From assembly GCF_004348425.1 (NCBI RefSeq), contig NZ_SMKK01000021.1:1-58106 (forward strand): DNA of 58,106 bases, read 5' to 3'. This DNA comes from Actinomadura sp. 7K507. Its GTDB lineage: Bacteria; Actinomycetota; Actinomycetes; Streptosporangiales; Streptosporangiaceae. Below the pieces are notes generated by a model. The model was not told where the DNA came from. It saw only the letters and a program-made list of their open reading frames with translations, and ran no database searches. Each line of letters opens with the position of its first letter. Position 1 is the stretch's first letter. A program made the position numbers and the translations under genes. Below are positions 1 to 7,880 of this stretch, piece by piece.

Positions 1-686
1 GTGCCCAGGGTGACCGCGACGCCGTCGATGCCCCAGGCGCGGCCGAGGTGGCGGCCGCACCGCCCGGCGGCCGACAGCCCGGACCCGGTGATGTCGGCGC
101 CGTCGGCGGCGGCGAGGCGGGCGGCCTCTTCGGCGTTGGGGGTCAGGAGCCGGACGCCGGGGACGGGGGGTTCGCCGCGCGGGTGCGGGTCCCACACCAC
201 CGGGACGCCGGGGGGCAGCCCGGCCAGCAGGGACCGGACGGCGCGGTGCCGGGTGACGCCGCGGCCGTAGTCGGTCACCAGCACCGCCCCGGCCCCGGTG
301 ATCGCGGCGGCCACGCGCGGGCCGACGGGCCCGTCCAGAGCCTGCCCCTCCCCGGTGTCCAGCCGCGCCACCGATTGCTCTCCGGAGCGGATGCGCAGCT
401 TGCAGGGGGTGCCGCCGTGCAGGTGGAACGCGGCGACCTGCACGTGCTCCTCCAGCATCGCGCGCAGCCGCCGCCCCGCCTGGTCGTCGCCGAGCGCGGT
501 GACCAGCACCACCTCGCGTCCGGCGGCGGCGGCCAGCAGCGCCGCCAGCCCCGCCCCGCCGGGCCGGGGCCGCTCCTGGGCCTGCTCGACCACGGGCACG
601 GGCGCGTCGGGGCACAGCCGGCTGCTGCTGCCCACGATGTCGACATCCAGCAGCACGTCACCGACCACCACCAGCGGACCGGTCAT
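1..686 (-). CDS. hldE: PfkB-family D-glycero-D-manno-heptose-7-phosphate kinase (HldE/RfaE N-terminal domain), partial
   Basis: Ribokinase-fold sugar kinase expected to phosphorylate heptose 7-phosphate at C1 on the way to ADP-heptose. I translated the reverse strand from the ATG at 686 to the window edge with no stop, giving 228 residues. Visible are the N-terminal strand MTGPLVVVGDVLLDVD, the RfaE-like segment RPGGAGLAALLAA, VTDYGRGV near the middle and LTPNAEEAARLA, the usual RfaE LTPN motif. The catalytic GAGD motif and any C-terminal cytidylyltransferase-like (adenylyltransferase) domain lie beyond base 1, so it cannot be told whether the protein is bifunctional HldE or HldE1 only. The start overlaps the gmhA stop by 4 bp (ATGA), making it the seventh gene of the operon. 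It could be another PfkB sugar kinase, but the GmhA and GmhB neighbours favour heptose. Confidence 0.85.
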   Translation of the reverse strand, partial: MTGPLVVVGDVLLDVDIVGSSSRLCPDAPVPVVEQAQERPRPGGAGLAALLAAAAGREVVLVTALGDDQAGRRLRAMLEEHVQVAAFHLHGGTPCKLRIRSGEQSVARLDTGEGQALDGPVGPRVAAAITGAGAVLVTDYGRGVTRHRAVRSLLAGLPPGVPVVWDPHPRGEPPVPGVRLLTPNAEEAARLAAADGADITGSGLSAAGRCGRHLGRAWGIDGVAVTLG

Positions 687-1282
687 GGCCGCACCCCCAG
701 CGCGTCGTCGACCGCCCCGCACAGCAGGTGCACCGCGGCCAGATGGATCTCCTGGACGGTCGCGGCGGCCGCGGCCCGCACGGTGATCGCCTCGTCGCAC
801 GCCTCAGCGAGAGGATTGGGCCTCGGGCCGGTGATGGCCCACGCGGTGATTCCCAGCCGCCGGGCCCGGTGCGCCGCCGCGATCACGTTGGGGCTGCGGC
901 CGCTCGTCGACAGGCACACCAGCACGTCACCGGGACGGCCGTGCGCCTGGACCTGCCGGGCGAACACGTTGACCGGGCCGTAGTCGTTGCCGATCGCGGT
1001 CACCGCCGAGGTGTCGCCGTGCAGCGGGATCGCCGACAGCGGGCGCCGCTCGTCCTCGAACCGGCCGACCAGTTCGGCGGTCAGGTGCTGCGCCTCGGCG
1101 GCGCTGCCCCCGTTCCCGCACGCCAGCAGCCGCCCCCCGCCGCGCAGCACACCGGCGAGGCGACCGCCCCACGCCTCGATCGCCGGGACGTGCTCACGGA
1201 ACCGCAGCGCCGCCTCGGCCAGCGCCTCCAGCCGCCGGTCCCGGGCGGTCGCGGTCCTGGTCTGCGCCGCCGGCGCCGTCAT
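683..1282 (-). CDS. gmhA: D-sedoheptulose-7-phosphate isomerase (GmhA, SIS domain)
   Basis: A 199-residue SIS-fold isomerase that converts sedoheptulose 7-phosphate into D-glycero-D-manno-heptose 7-phosphate, the entry step of nucleotide-heptose synthesis. The family hallmark is intact: ACGNGGSAAEAQHLTAELVG near residues 58-77, followed by FEDERRPLSAIPL. The second SIS strand VLVCLSTSGRSPNV carries the phosphosugar-binding serines, and the C-terminal QEIHLAAVHLLC segment matches the GmhA end with its histidine. Length is typical (about 190-200). The start ATG overlaps the preceding glycosyltransferase stop as ATGA, and its own stop overlaps the kinase start, so it should be translationally coupled on both sides. 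Heptose synthesis in a Gram-positive is normally tied to a dedicated glycan or antibiotic pathway rather than lipopolysaccharide. Confidence 0.93.
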   Translation of the reverse strand: MTAPAAQTRTATARDRRLEALAEAALRFREHVPAIEAWGGRLAGVLRGGGRLLACGNGGSAAEAQHLTAELVGRFEDERRPLSAIPLHGDTSAVTAIGNDYGPVNVFARQVQAHGRPGDVLVCLSTSGRSPNVIAAAHRARRLGITAWAITGPRPNPLAEACDEAITVRAAAAATVQEIHLAAVHLLCGAVDDALGVRP

Positions 1283-2520
1283 GCCGCCACCTCGCTCAAC
1301 GCGGCGGCATGCCGGTAGACCTCGGCGGTGCCGGCGGCGACGCGCGCCCACGAGTAGCGGTCGCGTACCCGGTCGCCGCCCGCCGACCCCATCGCGGCCC
1401 GCTTGGCCGGGTCGTCCAGCAGCGCCCTGACCGCCGCGGCGGCGGCCTCCGGGTCGCGCGGGGCGACGAGCGTCCCGGTGACGCCGTCCACGACCGTGTC
1501 GAGGTGGCCGCCGACGGCGCTCGCCACCACGGGAACGCCGCAGGCCATGGCCTCCAGCGGCACCATGCCGAACGGCTCGTACCAGGGGAGGGTGAGCACG
1601 AGGCTCGCCGGCCGCAGCAGCGCGGGGACCTCGTCGCGGCCGAGCCGCCCGAGGAACTCCACGCGATCGGCGACCCCCGCGTCCCGCGCGACCCTGCGCA
1701 GCCTGCGCACCTCGGGCTCGCGGTCCAGGTCTCCGCGCGGCGGCCCGCCCGCGACGGCCAGCTCCGCGTCCGGGAGATGGGCGAGGGCCCGGACGGCGGT
1801 GTCGACGCCCTTGCGTTCCACGAGCCGGGACAGCACCACGAGCCGGTGCCGGCCGGCGGCCGGGTCCCCGCGGGCCGGTGACCCGCCGGGTCCGAACAGG
1901 CTCAGGTCGACCCCGCACGGGACGACCCGGACGCGGTCGCGGGGGACGCCCATCGCGCTCAGCTCGGCGGTCTCGTCCGAGCAGGTGGCGATGACGGTGT
2001 CGGCGGCGCGGCCGAGCGCGCGTTCCAGCCGCACCCGTGAGGCCGGACTGGTGTCCTTGCCGCCCTGGTGGCGGCGCTTGACGGTGCCGAGCGCATGGTA
2101 GGTCTGCACCACCGGAACGCGACGCGACCCGGGCGGCTGCGCGGCCTGGATCGCGGCGAGGCCGCTCATCCAGAAGTGGGCGTGCGCGACGTCGGGCGGG
2201 TCGGCGGCCCAGCGCTGCTCGAGGTAGCGCCCGAAGTCGTGCATCCAGGGCAGCAGGCCGTCCTTGGCGATCCGCTCGGGCGGGCCCGCCGGGACGTGCT
2301 CGACGGTCACGCCGGGCGCCGGCCGGACCCGGTCGGGCAGGAAGGGCGCGTCCCGCCGCGTGTACACGGTGACGTAGTGCCCCTGGCGGCCGAGTTCGGC
2401 GGCGAGTTCGGCGACGAACACGTTCTGCCCGCCGCCGTCCGCCCCGCCCAGCCCCCTGGCCGCGGGGCCGCACCCGGCGGCCAGGGGGCTGGCGTGCTCG
2501 GAGATCATGGCTATCCTCAT
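1279..2520 (-). CDS. GT4-family glycosyltransferase
   Basis: A 413-residue GT-B fold retaining glycosyltransferase. The N-terminal Rossmann half has the loop GGADGGGQNVFVAELAAELG typical of sucrose-synthase or MshA-like GT4 enzymes, and HAHFWMSG and VVQTYHALG follow. The C-terminal half contains LSRLVERKGVDTAVRALAHL and the nucleotide-sugar binding stretch PWYEPFGMVPLEAMACGVPV with the E-x7-E motif. No signal peptide or membrane helix is evident, so it should act at the inner face of the membrane. The donor and acceptor cannot be read from sequence. It sits between another GT-B enzyme and gmhA, with ATGA overlaps at both ends, in an operon that also makes heptose. It could transfer heptose or an ordinary hexose in the same glycan. 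Confidence 0.9.
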   Translation of the reverse strand: MRIAMISEHASPLAAGCGPAARGLGGADGGGQNVFVAELAAELGRQGHYVTVYTRRDAPFLPDRVRPAPGVTVEHVPAGPPERIAKDGLLPWMHDFGRYLEQRWAADPPDVAHAHFWMSGLAAIQAAQPPGSRRVPVVQTYHALGTVKRRHQGGKDTSPASRVRLERALGRAADTVIATCSDETAELSAMGVPRDRVRVVPCGVDLSLFGPGGSPARGDPAAGRHRLVVLSRLVERKGVDTAVRALAHLPDAELAVAGGPPRGDLDREPEVRRLRRVARDAGVADRVEFLGRLGRDEVPALLRPASLVLTLPWYEPFGMVPLEAMACGVPVVASAVGGHLDTVVDGVTGTLVAPRDPEAAAAAVRALLDDPAKRAAMGSAGGDRVRDRYSWARVAAGTAEVYRHAAALSEVAA

Positions 2521-3512
2521 CGCGTTACCTCCTGGAGAGTCCGCCGCCAATCGCGCAGGAACCGGGGCAGGCCGTACCGCTCGGCGGCGTGGGCCCGCGC
2601 CTCCTTGCCCATCTGGCGGGCACGCGGCGGGTCGGCGGCCAGGGTCCGCGCGGCGTCCGCCAGGGTGGCGACGCGCGTGGACAGCACCCCGGCCTCCGGC
2701 GGCACCGCCTCGACCGCCTCGGTGGTGGCGAGCGCCACCACCGGCAGGCCGAGCATCATGGCCTCGATCAGCGCGAGGCCCAGGGAGGTCCACCGGTAGG
2801 GGTGGACGTAGACGCGGCGGCGGGCGAGTTCCTCGTGCATCCTCGCCTGCGGCAGGTCCTCGAAGGTCCAGAGGGATTCGGGGGCGATGCCGAGCCGGCC
2901 GGGGACGCCGGCGACGTTCATCCCGAACAGGTCCAGAGGTACGGCGGCGGCCAGTTCGGGAAGCAGGTCGGTGCCCGCGACGCGCCCGCGGCGCAGCGGG
3001 TCGTTGATGACCACGCCCGCGCGCGGCATGTCGCCGGTGTACCGGTGGCCGGGGTCCACGACGCCGTGCTCGACGACCCTCACCGGGGCGCGGCCGCAGT
3101 TCCAGAACAGCCGGTTGAAGTGCGTGACGTGCACGACGGGGATGTCGGAGCGGTCGTGCAGGAAGTGGCGGCTGTCGGGGACGACCTCTTCGGGGACGCC
3201 GATGTCGGACGGTGTCCGGCGCGGCGTGTCGTGCTCGACGTAGACCGCGGGGACGTCGCGTCCGGGGCGGCGGCCCAGCCACTCCTCGGCAAGCCGCAGT
3301 TCGTGCGGCCTTTGCAGGACGACGACGTCCACGTCCTCGTCGCGGAGCCGTTCCGGCGCCACCTCGATCGCGCGGTCCGGCCAGTGGAACGTGCCGGGCC
3401 GTCCCTTCCCGTCGGGACCCCGGTCCGGGGTTGCGGGGACGAGCGTGGTCTGCGGGCCGTGGACGAACGACGTCGCCCACGATCCGTGCACATGCCACAT
3501 CAGGACCCTCAT
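2517..3512 (-). CDS. GT-B glycosyltransferase (group 1-like)
   Basis: A 331-residue protein starting MRVLMWHVHGSW, with HDTPRR after a predicted Rossmann half and a C-terminal GT-B donor-binding region: VHPYRWTSLGLALIEAM followed by LGLPVVALATTEAVEAVPPE. This tail is characteristic of glycosyltransferase group 1 proteins; the N-terminal half is more divergent. No membrane segments are apparent. It overlaps both neighbours by 4 bp (ATGA), so it belongs to the same transcript as the GT9 enzyme upstream and the GT4 enzyme downstream. The specific sugar is unknown. Confidence is high for the fold class and low for any substrate. Confidence 0.85.
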   Translation of the reverse strand: MRVLMWHVHGSWATSFVHGPQTTLVPATPDRGPDGKGRPGTFHWPDRAIEVAPERLRDEDVDVVVLQRPHELRLAEEWLGRRPGRDVPAVYVEHDTPRRTPSDIGVPEEVVPDSRHFLHDRSDIPVVHVTHFNRLFWNCGRAPVRVVEHGVVDPGHRYTGDMPRAGVVINDPLRRGRVAGTDLLPELAAAVPLDLFGMNVAGVPGRLGIAPESLWTFEDLPQARMHEELARRRVYVHPYRWTSLGLALIEAMMLGLPVVALATTEAVEAVPPEAGVLSTRVATLADAARTLAADPPRARQMGKEARAHAAERYGLPRFLRDWRRTLQEVTR

Positions 3513-4519
3513 CGGGCGGGCACCTCCTCCACCGACGCCACGATCTCCACGGCGGCGGCGACCTCGTCGGCGCTGACCGACGACAGGCAGGGATGCCCGT
3601 CGACCGGGCATTCGCGGGCGCGGCTGTCCTTGCACGGGGCCCCCTGGTCGCCCAGCAGCGCCATCGGGACGCCGAACGGCGCCCACCGGGCGGCCGGCAC
3701 CGTCGGGGCGAACAGCGACACGACCGGCGTGCCGACGGCCGCCGCCAGGTGCGCGGGGCCGGTGTTGCCGGCGACGACGGCGCACGCGCCCTCCAGCACC
3801 GACGCCAGCTCGGGCAGGGACGTGCGCCCGCCGAGATCGAGGCCGTACTCCCCGGCGGCGAACGCGGTCAGCTCCTTCTCGTCGCCGTGCCCGGTGACGA
3901 CGACGCGGTGGCCCGCCGCGTCCAGCAGGCGCACGGCCTCCGCGCAGCGTTCCGGAGGCCAGGCGCGCGCGGGGACCGACGTCCCCGGATGCACCACGAC
4001 GTACCCGCGGCCGCCGGTGAGGTGGTCGGTGCCGGGGAGCGGTTCCCGGACCCGCAGCCGGGTGTCGGCCGGTGCCGGGAACCCCGCGTCCTCGGCCAGC
4101 GCGAGCATCCGCAGCGGCTCGGGCATGTCCTCGCCCGGCCGGTGCCGCAGGTCGAGCAGCGAACCGGGGTAGTCCTCGCTGATGCCGCCGATCCACGGCG
4201 TCCCGGCGAGGCGCAGCAGCAGCGCCAGCGGCAGCGGCGACTGGTGGAACGACGTCAGGATCAGGGCCCGGTCGAACCCCTGGAGCCGGCGCGTCACGGC
4301 GTCGATCTCCGACCGCTCGACGGGCACCTCGTCCGGGTCGATCCAGGGGGCGCACCACTCGATGACGGAGTCGACGCCGGGCAGCATGCCGGCGGCGGCG
4401 CGGCCGCGCGGCCCGCACAGCAGCACGACCTCGTCGGCGCGCTCGGCCACCGCCCGCACGGCGGGGCCCGCGAGCAGCACGTCGCCGATGTTGTCCTGGC
4501 GGGAGACGAGGACCCTCAT
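3509..4519 (-). CDS. GT9 (ADP-heptose:acceptor heptosyltransferase-like) glycosyltransferase
   Basis: A 336-residue member of the WaaC/WaaF/RfaF family (GT9), which in Gram-negatives transfers heptose from ADP-heptose to lipopolysaccharide core. Family landmarks are the N-terminus MRVLVSRQDNIGDVLLAGP (the GDVL motif), VVHPGTSVPARAWPPERCAE, and the donor-site segment VVAGNTGPAHLAAAVGTPVVSLF, which matches the D/N-S/T-GPxH motif. A late CxxxxxRECPVDGHPC cysteine cluster is common in GT9. Together with GmhA, a GmhB-like phosphatase and a PfkB kinase in the same operon, it argues that ADP-heptose is both made and used here. The acceptor cannot be lipopolysaccharide in an actinobacterium and is unknown. 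Confidence 0.92.
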   Translation of the reverse strand: MRVLVSRQDNIGDVLLAGPAVRAVAERADEVVLLCGPRGRAAAGMLPGVDSVIEWCAPWIDPDEVPVERSEIDAVTRRLQGFDRALILTSFHQSPLPLALLLRLAGTPWIGGISEDYPGSLLDLRHRPGEDMPEPLRMLALAEDAGFPAPADTRLRVREPLPGTDHLTGGRGYVVVHPGTSVPARAWPPERCAEAVRLLDAAGHRVVVTGHGDEKELTAFAAGEYGLDLGGRTSLPELASVLEGACAVVAGNTGPAHLAAAVGTPVVSLFAPTVPAARWAPFGVPMALLGDQGAPCKDSRARECPVDGHPCLSSVSADEVAAAVEIVASVEEVPAR

Positions 4520-6039
4520 CGGCGCCGCCTTCCGCCGAGGACCAGATCGACGGCCGCCAGCAGCGTCGGCGCCGTCTCGGCGGCCCGTGCGATCTCCGCC
4601 GCCCGGGTGCGCCCGGTCGGGACGAGGATGCCGCGCGCCCCCGCCGCGGCGGCGGCCTCGACGTCGCCGCCGATGTCGCCGATGACGGCGCAGTCCGACG
4701 GCGCCACGCCGAGCCGCTCGGCCGCGCGCTCGATCAGTCCCGGGCGCGGCTTGCGGCAGCCGCACGCGTCGCCGCCGTCGTGCGGGCAGAACTCCCACAC
4801 GTCCACGCGCCCGAGGAGCCGCTCGACCCGCGCGTTGACGCGCCGCACGTCGTCGGCGGTGATGCGCCCCTTGGCCACGCCGGACTGGTTGGACACGACC
4901 CCGATCCGCGCGCCGTGCCGCCGCAGCCGGTCCAGGGCGCGCCGCGCGCCCGGCATCGGCTCCACTCGCGCCGGGTCCCCGTTGTAGGGGACGTCCCGGA
5001 TGAGCGTGTCGTCGCGGTCGAACAGCACGACCCGGGGCCCGGCCCAGGGCCGGGCTCCCCGGTGGGCGGCGAGGCCCCGCGCCCGATGCCACACCGCCGC
5101 GGGCGGGATGACGGCGCTGGTCACCGCCATTGCCGTGACTTCGCCCGGTGTGCGTGGCCCCGGCCGGATGCGCTCGTACGCGAACCGGGCGGTCAGCGCG
5201 CCCCATACGCCTCCGGCGGCCAGGGCGGCGGCCGCGCCGCGCCTGCCGCGCAGCGCCACGGGAGCCACCGCGGCCAGAGCACCGGCGGCGGTGGTGAGCA
5301 GGTGGCGGCGGAGCAGCCCGCGGCCCTCGCCGGCGCGGATGCGCCACGATGGGCCGTGCACCCGCCGCATGAGGACGTCGTCGGCGTTGCCGGCCTGCGC
5401 CTTCACCGACGCCCAGAAACCGGCGGGACGGACGGGGTGCGTCAGCCGCCGCTCGCCGGCGACGAGGCGGTGCCCGGCGTCCATGGCGCGCAGCGCGAGG
5501 TCCGCGTCCTCGCGGTAGGCGCGGCGGAAGCGTTCGTCGAAGCCGCCGAGCCCGGCGAGCACGGCGCGGCGGTAGGCCATGTCGGCGGTGATCCAGTCCG
5601 CGCCGCCGAGCGCGGCCGTGTTGCGCTCCCAGTCCGTCGGGCGCCGGTCCCACGGCAGGGGGACCGTGACCCGGCCCTGGGAACCGCCCACCTTGGGCGG
5701 CAGGTCCGCGAGGTCGGCGGCCAGCATGGCGGCCCAGCCGGGCTCGGGTACGACGTCGTCGTCCAGGAAGGCGACCCACTCGGTCGTTGCCGCATGCCAG
5801 CCCGCGTTGCGGGCCGCGGCGGGTCCGCGCCCGCCGGAACGGAGCACCCGGATCTCCGGCCCGCCCTCCGCCGGGGCCGACGGCAGGGGGAGCGGCGCGC
5901 CCGGCGCGGGACGGTCGTCCACGACGACGATCTCGTGCGGCGCGTGCCCCCGCCCGCCGCTGAGGCCCGCGAGCAGCGCGTGCAGCGTGACGCGCAGGCT
6001 CTCCCGGCCGATCGTCGGGATGACCACGGTGCAGCTCAT
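4516..6039 (-). CDS. Fusion of GT2 glycosyltransferase and GmhB-like HAD-IIIA heptose-bisphosphate phosphatase
   Basis: A 507-residue two-domain protein. Residues 1 to about 235 are a GT-A family 2 glycosyltransferase: CTVVIPTIGRESL at the start, the DDD metal motif at 93-95 (FLDDDVVPEPGW), GGFDERF near 166 and the acid pair in YREDADLA near 177. Residues about 250-325 are alanine-rich and hydrophobic and may be one or two membrane helices. Residues 336 to the end are a HAD-IIIA phosphatase with nucleophile motif FDRDDTL (D341, D343), VVSNQSGVAKG, the GmhB zinc-site pattern CPHDGGDACGCRKPRPG, and VIGDIGGDVEAA. GmhB removes the C7 phosphate of heptose 1,7-bisphosphate. The fusion would tether the phosphatase of the nucleotide-heptose pathway to a transferase. 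It overlaps its neighbours by 1 bp upstream and 4 bp downstream. Confidence 0.9.
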   Translation of the reverse strand: MSCTVVIPTIGRESLRVTLHALLAGLSGGRGHAPHEIVVVDDRPAPGAPLPLPSAPAEGGPEIRVLRSGGRGPAAARNAGWHAATTEWVAFLDDDVVPEPGWAAMLAADLADLPPKVGGSQGRVTVPLPWDRRPTDWERNTAALGGADWITADMAYRRAVLAGLGGFDERFRRAYREDADLALRAMDAGHRLVAGERRLTHPVRPAGFWASVKAQAGNADDVLMRRVHGPSWRIRAGEGRGLLRRHLLTTAAGALAAVAPVALRGRRGAAAALAAGGVWGALTARFAYERIRPGPRTPGEVTAMAVTSAVIPPAAVWHRARGLAAHRGARPWAGPRVVLFDRDDTLIRDVPYNGDPARVEPMPGARRALDRLRRHGARIGVVSNQSGVAKGRITADDVRRVNARVERLLGRVDVWEFCPHDGGDACGCRKPRPGLIERAAERLGVAPSDCAVIGDIGGDVEAAAAAGARGILVPTGRTRAAEIARAAETAPTLLAAVDLVLGGRRRR

Positions 6040-7676
6040 CAAGCGCGCACCTCCCGGCGGCGGACCACGTACGGCCCGATGGCCAGCAGGTCCACCGGGG
6101 CCGAGCCGAAGCACTCCAGCGCGTCGCGCGGGTCGTCGACCATGGGGCGGCCGGCGGTGTTCAGGCTGGTGTTGATGACGACGGGCAGGCCGGTCCGGCG
6201 GCGGAACTCCTCCAGGAGCCGCGCCACGAGCGGCTCGTCCTCGGCGGCGACCGTCTGGATGCGGGCGGTGCCGTCCACGTGGACGACCGCGGGGATCCGC
6301 TCGCGCCACTCCGGCTTCACCCGGTGCACGAAGAGCATGTACGGGCTCGGCAGCGGCCCGTCGAAGACCTCCTGCGCGTGGTCGAGCGCGACCATCGGCG
6401 CGATCGGCCGGAACTGCTCCCGGCCCTTGACGTCGTTGAGACGCTCCACGTTTCCCTCATGACCGGGGTGGGCGAGCAGGGAGCGATGCCCCAGCGCGCG
6501 CGGGCCGAATTCGGAGCGGCCCTGGAACCACGCGACGATCTCGTTGCGTGCGAGCGCGTCCGCGACGGTCGAGGCCAGGTCGCCGGGCCGCTCGTACGGG
6601 ATCTTGGCGATGTCGAGCCGGGCGGCGATCTCCCGCTCGTCCCATCGGCGGCCGAGGTCCGCGCCGGGCATGGCCGCCGGCGGGTCGCCGCCGTCCCGGG
6701 CCACATGGAGCGCGGCGCCGAGGGCCGTCCCCGCGTCGCCTGCCGCGGGCTGCACCCAGATGTCGTCGTACGGTCCGGCCTCGGCCAGCCGGGAGTTCGC
6801 GACGCAGTTCAAGGCGACGCCCCCGGCGAGCATCAGGCGGCGGGAGCCGGTGCGGCCGTGCAGCCAGGACGCCAGGTCCAGCAGCACCTCCTCGAGGCGG
6901 GCCTGGACGCTCGCGGCGAGGTCGGCGTGGTCGCGGGTCCATTCGCCGCCGGACGGGCGGGCCTTGGCCAGCGCGCCCCAGTCGATCCCCATGGCGGCGA
7001 AGCCGCCGTCCCCGGTGGCGTGGACGTGCTCGCGCAGCTCGTTCAGGAAGCGCGGCTCCCCGTAGGACGCCAGCGCCATGACCTTGTACTCGTCGCTGGA
7101 GCGCAGGAAGCCCAGGTGCTCGGTCAGGTCCTCGTACATCAGCCCGAGCGAGTGCGGCAGGCGCTGCGCGTGCAGCGGGGTCAGGACGCCGCCCTCGTAC
7201 GTCCCCGCCAGATGCGAGTGCGACTCGCCGCGCCCGTCCAGGACCAGGACGTCGCCGTCCCCGGGCGCGGGCGCGGCCAGCGCGGCGGACGCGGCGTGCG
7301 CGACATGGTGCGGGACGTACCGCACGATCCCGGGGTCGAGGCCCGGCAGCGCCGTCGACAGGAAGTTCGGAGCCCGCTGCGCGTACAGCGTGCGGAGCCG
7401 TTCCCACTGGACGTCGTGCCCGTCGAGGCCGGGCTCGACGAGACCCGGATCGTAGGAGTAGGCGACGGCGTCGAGGTCGCCGGGCTCCAGCCCGGCCTCG
7501 TCCAGGCACCACCGCGCCGCCTTCTCCGGCAGTTCCCAGCCGGAGAACGGCACCGGCCGCTTGCCGTGCTTGCGGCGGCTGAAGCGCTCCTCTTCCGCAG
7601 CCGCGACGACGGCCCCGTCCGATACCAGCGCGGCGGCCGGGTCATGAAAGATCGCATTGATTCCGAGCACGCGCAT
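6039..7676 (-). CDS. NodU/TobZ-family O-carbamoyltransferase
   Basis: A 545-residue carbamoyltransferase that would activate carbamoyl phosphate with ATP and transfer the carbamoyl group to a sugar hydroxyl. The N-terminal Kae1-like domain shows GINAIFHDPAAAL with H11, EEERFSRRKHG near 28-38, the metal-binding HHVAH at 123-127 and D147. LAGGVALNCVANSRL is the ATP-site loop. The C-terminal YrdC-like domain begins around the hallmark GRSEFGPRALGHRSLLAHP. I prefer the ATG at 7676 over the upstream in-frame start at 7697 because the gene homology begins there and an ACGAGG ribosome site lies 6 bp before it. It is the first gene of the heptose operon. Its stop overlaps the next start as TGATG. It probably decorates the glycan; whether the carbamoylated residue is the heptose is inference. 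Confidence 0.93.
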   Translation of the reverse strand: MRVLGINAIFHDPAAALVSDGAVVAAAEEERFSRRKHGKRPVPFSGWELPEKAARWCLDEAGLEPGDLDAVAYSYDPGLVEPGLDGHDVQWERLRTLYAQRAPNFLSTALPGLDPGIVRYVPHHVAHAASAALAAPAPGDGDVLVLDGRGESHSHLAGTYEGGVLTPLHAQRLPHSLGLMYEDLTEHLGFLRSSDEYKVMALASYGEPRFLNELREHVHATGDGGFAAMGIDWGALAKARPSGGEWTRDHADLAASVQARLEEVLLDLASWLHGRTGSRRLMLAGGVALNCVANSRLAEAGPYDDIWVQPAAGDAGTALGAALHVARDGGDPPAAMPGADLGRRWDEREIAARLDIAKIPYERPGDLASTVADALARNEIVAWFQGRSEFGPRALGHRSLLAHPGHEGNVERLNDVKGREQFRPIAPMVALDHAQEVFDGPLPSPYMLFVHRVKPEWRERIPAVVHVDGTARIQTVAAEDEPLVARLLEEFRRRTGLPVVINTSLNTAGRPMVDDPRDALECFGSAPVDLLAIGPYVVRRREVRA

Positions 7677-7709
7677 GAAAGCCTCGTTTCGGCGCAAGCG
7701 TTCGGTGAT

Positions 7710-7740
7710 GTGCCGATGACGTCGTCGTGGGCATCGGCAC
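7710..7740 (-). promoter_or_regulatory. Stem-loop in the 5-prime leader of the heptose/carbamoyl operon
   Basis: Perfect 9-bp inverted repeat, GTGCCGATG at 7710-7718 and CATCGGCAC at 7732-7740, with a 13-nt loop. It lies 34-64 bp upstream of the carbamoyltransferase ATG and so would fold in the leader RNA. No U-tract follows on the transcribed strand, so it is not an obvious terminator. It could be an operator or an RNA-stability element. Confidence 0.5.
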
Positions 7741-7761
7741 TTGGCGGTTCTCGCTGGGAGC

Positions 7762-7783
7762 GGAATCCCCTATAGGTGATTCC
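7762..7783. promoter_or_regulatory. 22-bp near-perfect palindrome in the divergent promoter region
   Basis: Outer arms GGAATC (7762-7767) and GATTCC (7778-7783) flank an inner palindrome CCTATAGG (7769-7776). Twenty of 22 positions are symmetric, only the pair at 7768/7777 mismatching. It lies between the minus-strand heptose operon and the plus-strand GT2 pair. TATAGG can serve as a -10 hexamer; on the minus strand a TTATCG lies 17 bp upstream of it. A dimeric repressor binding here could control both directions. This is a candidate from symmetry alone. Confidence 0.55.
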
Positions 7784-7880
7784 GACATAGCCGATAACCG
7801 TGGCCCTAAACACTGAAGTCAGGAAAGTCGCTGGAGTGGAGGAATAGCCTGGTGAGAGGCGTGATGCGCGAATAGTGGCG

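Noticed and set aside
6039..7676. Possible TsaD/Kae1 or HypF protein
   Set aside because: The Kae1-like fold is shared, but the C-terminal GRSEFGPRALGHRSLLAHP segment and length identify a NodU/TobZ-type O-carbamoyltransferase.
7854..7877. Seven-codon upstream ORF before the first GT2 gene
   Set aside because: Ends at TAG just before the GT2 start candidates; too short to support and not distinguishable from chance.
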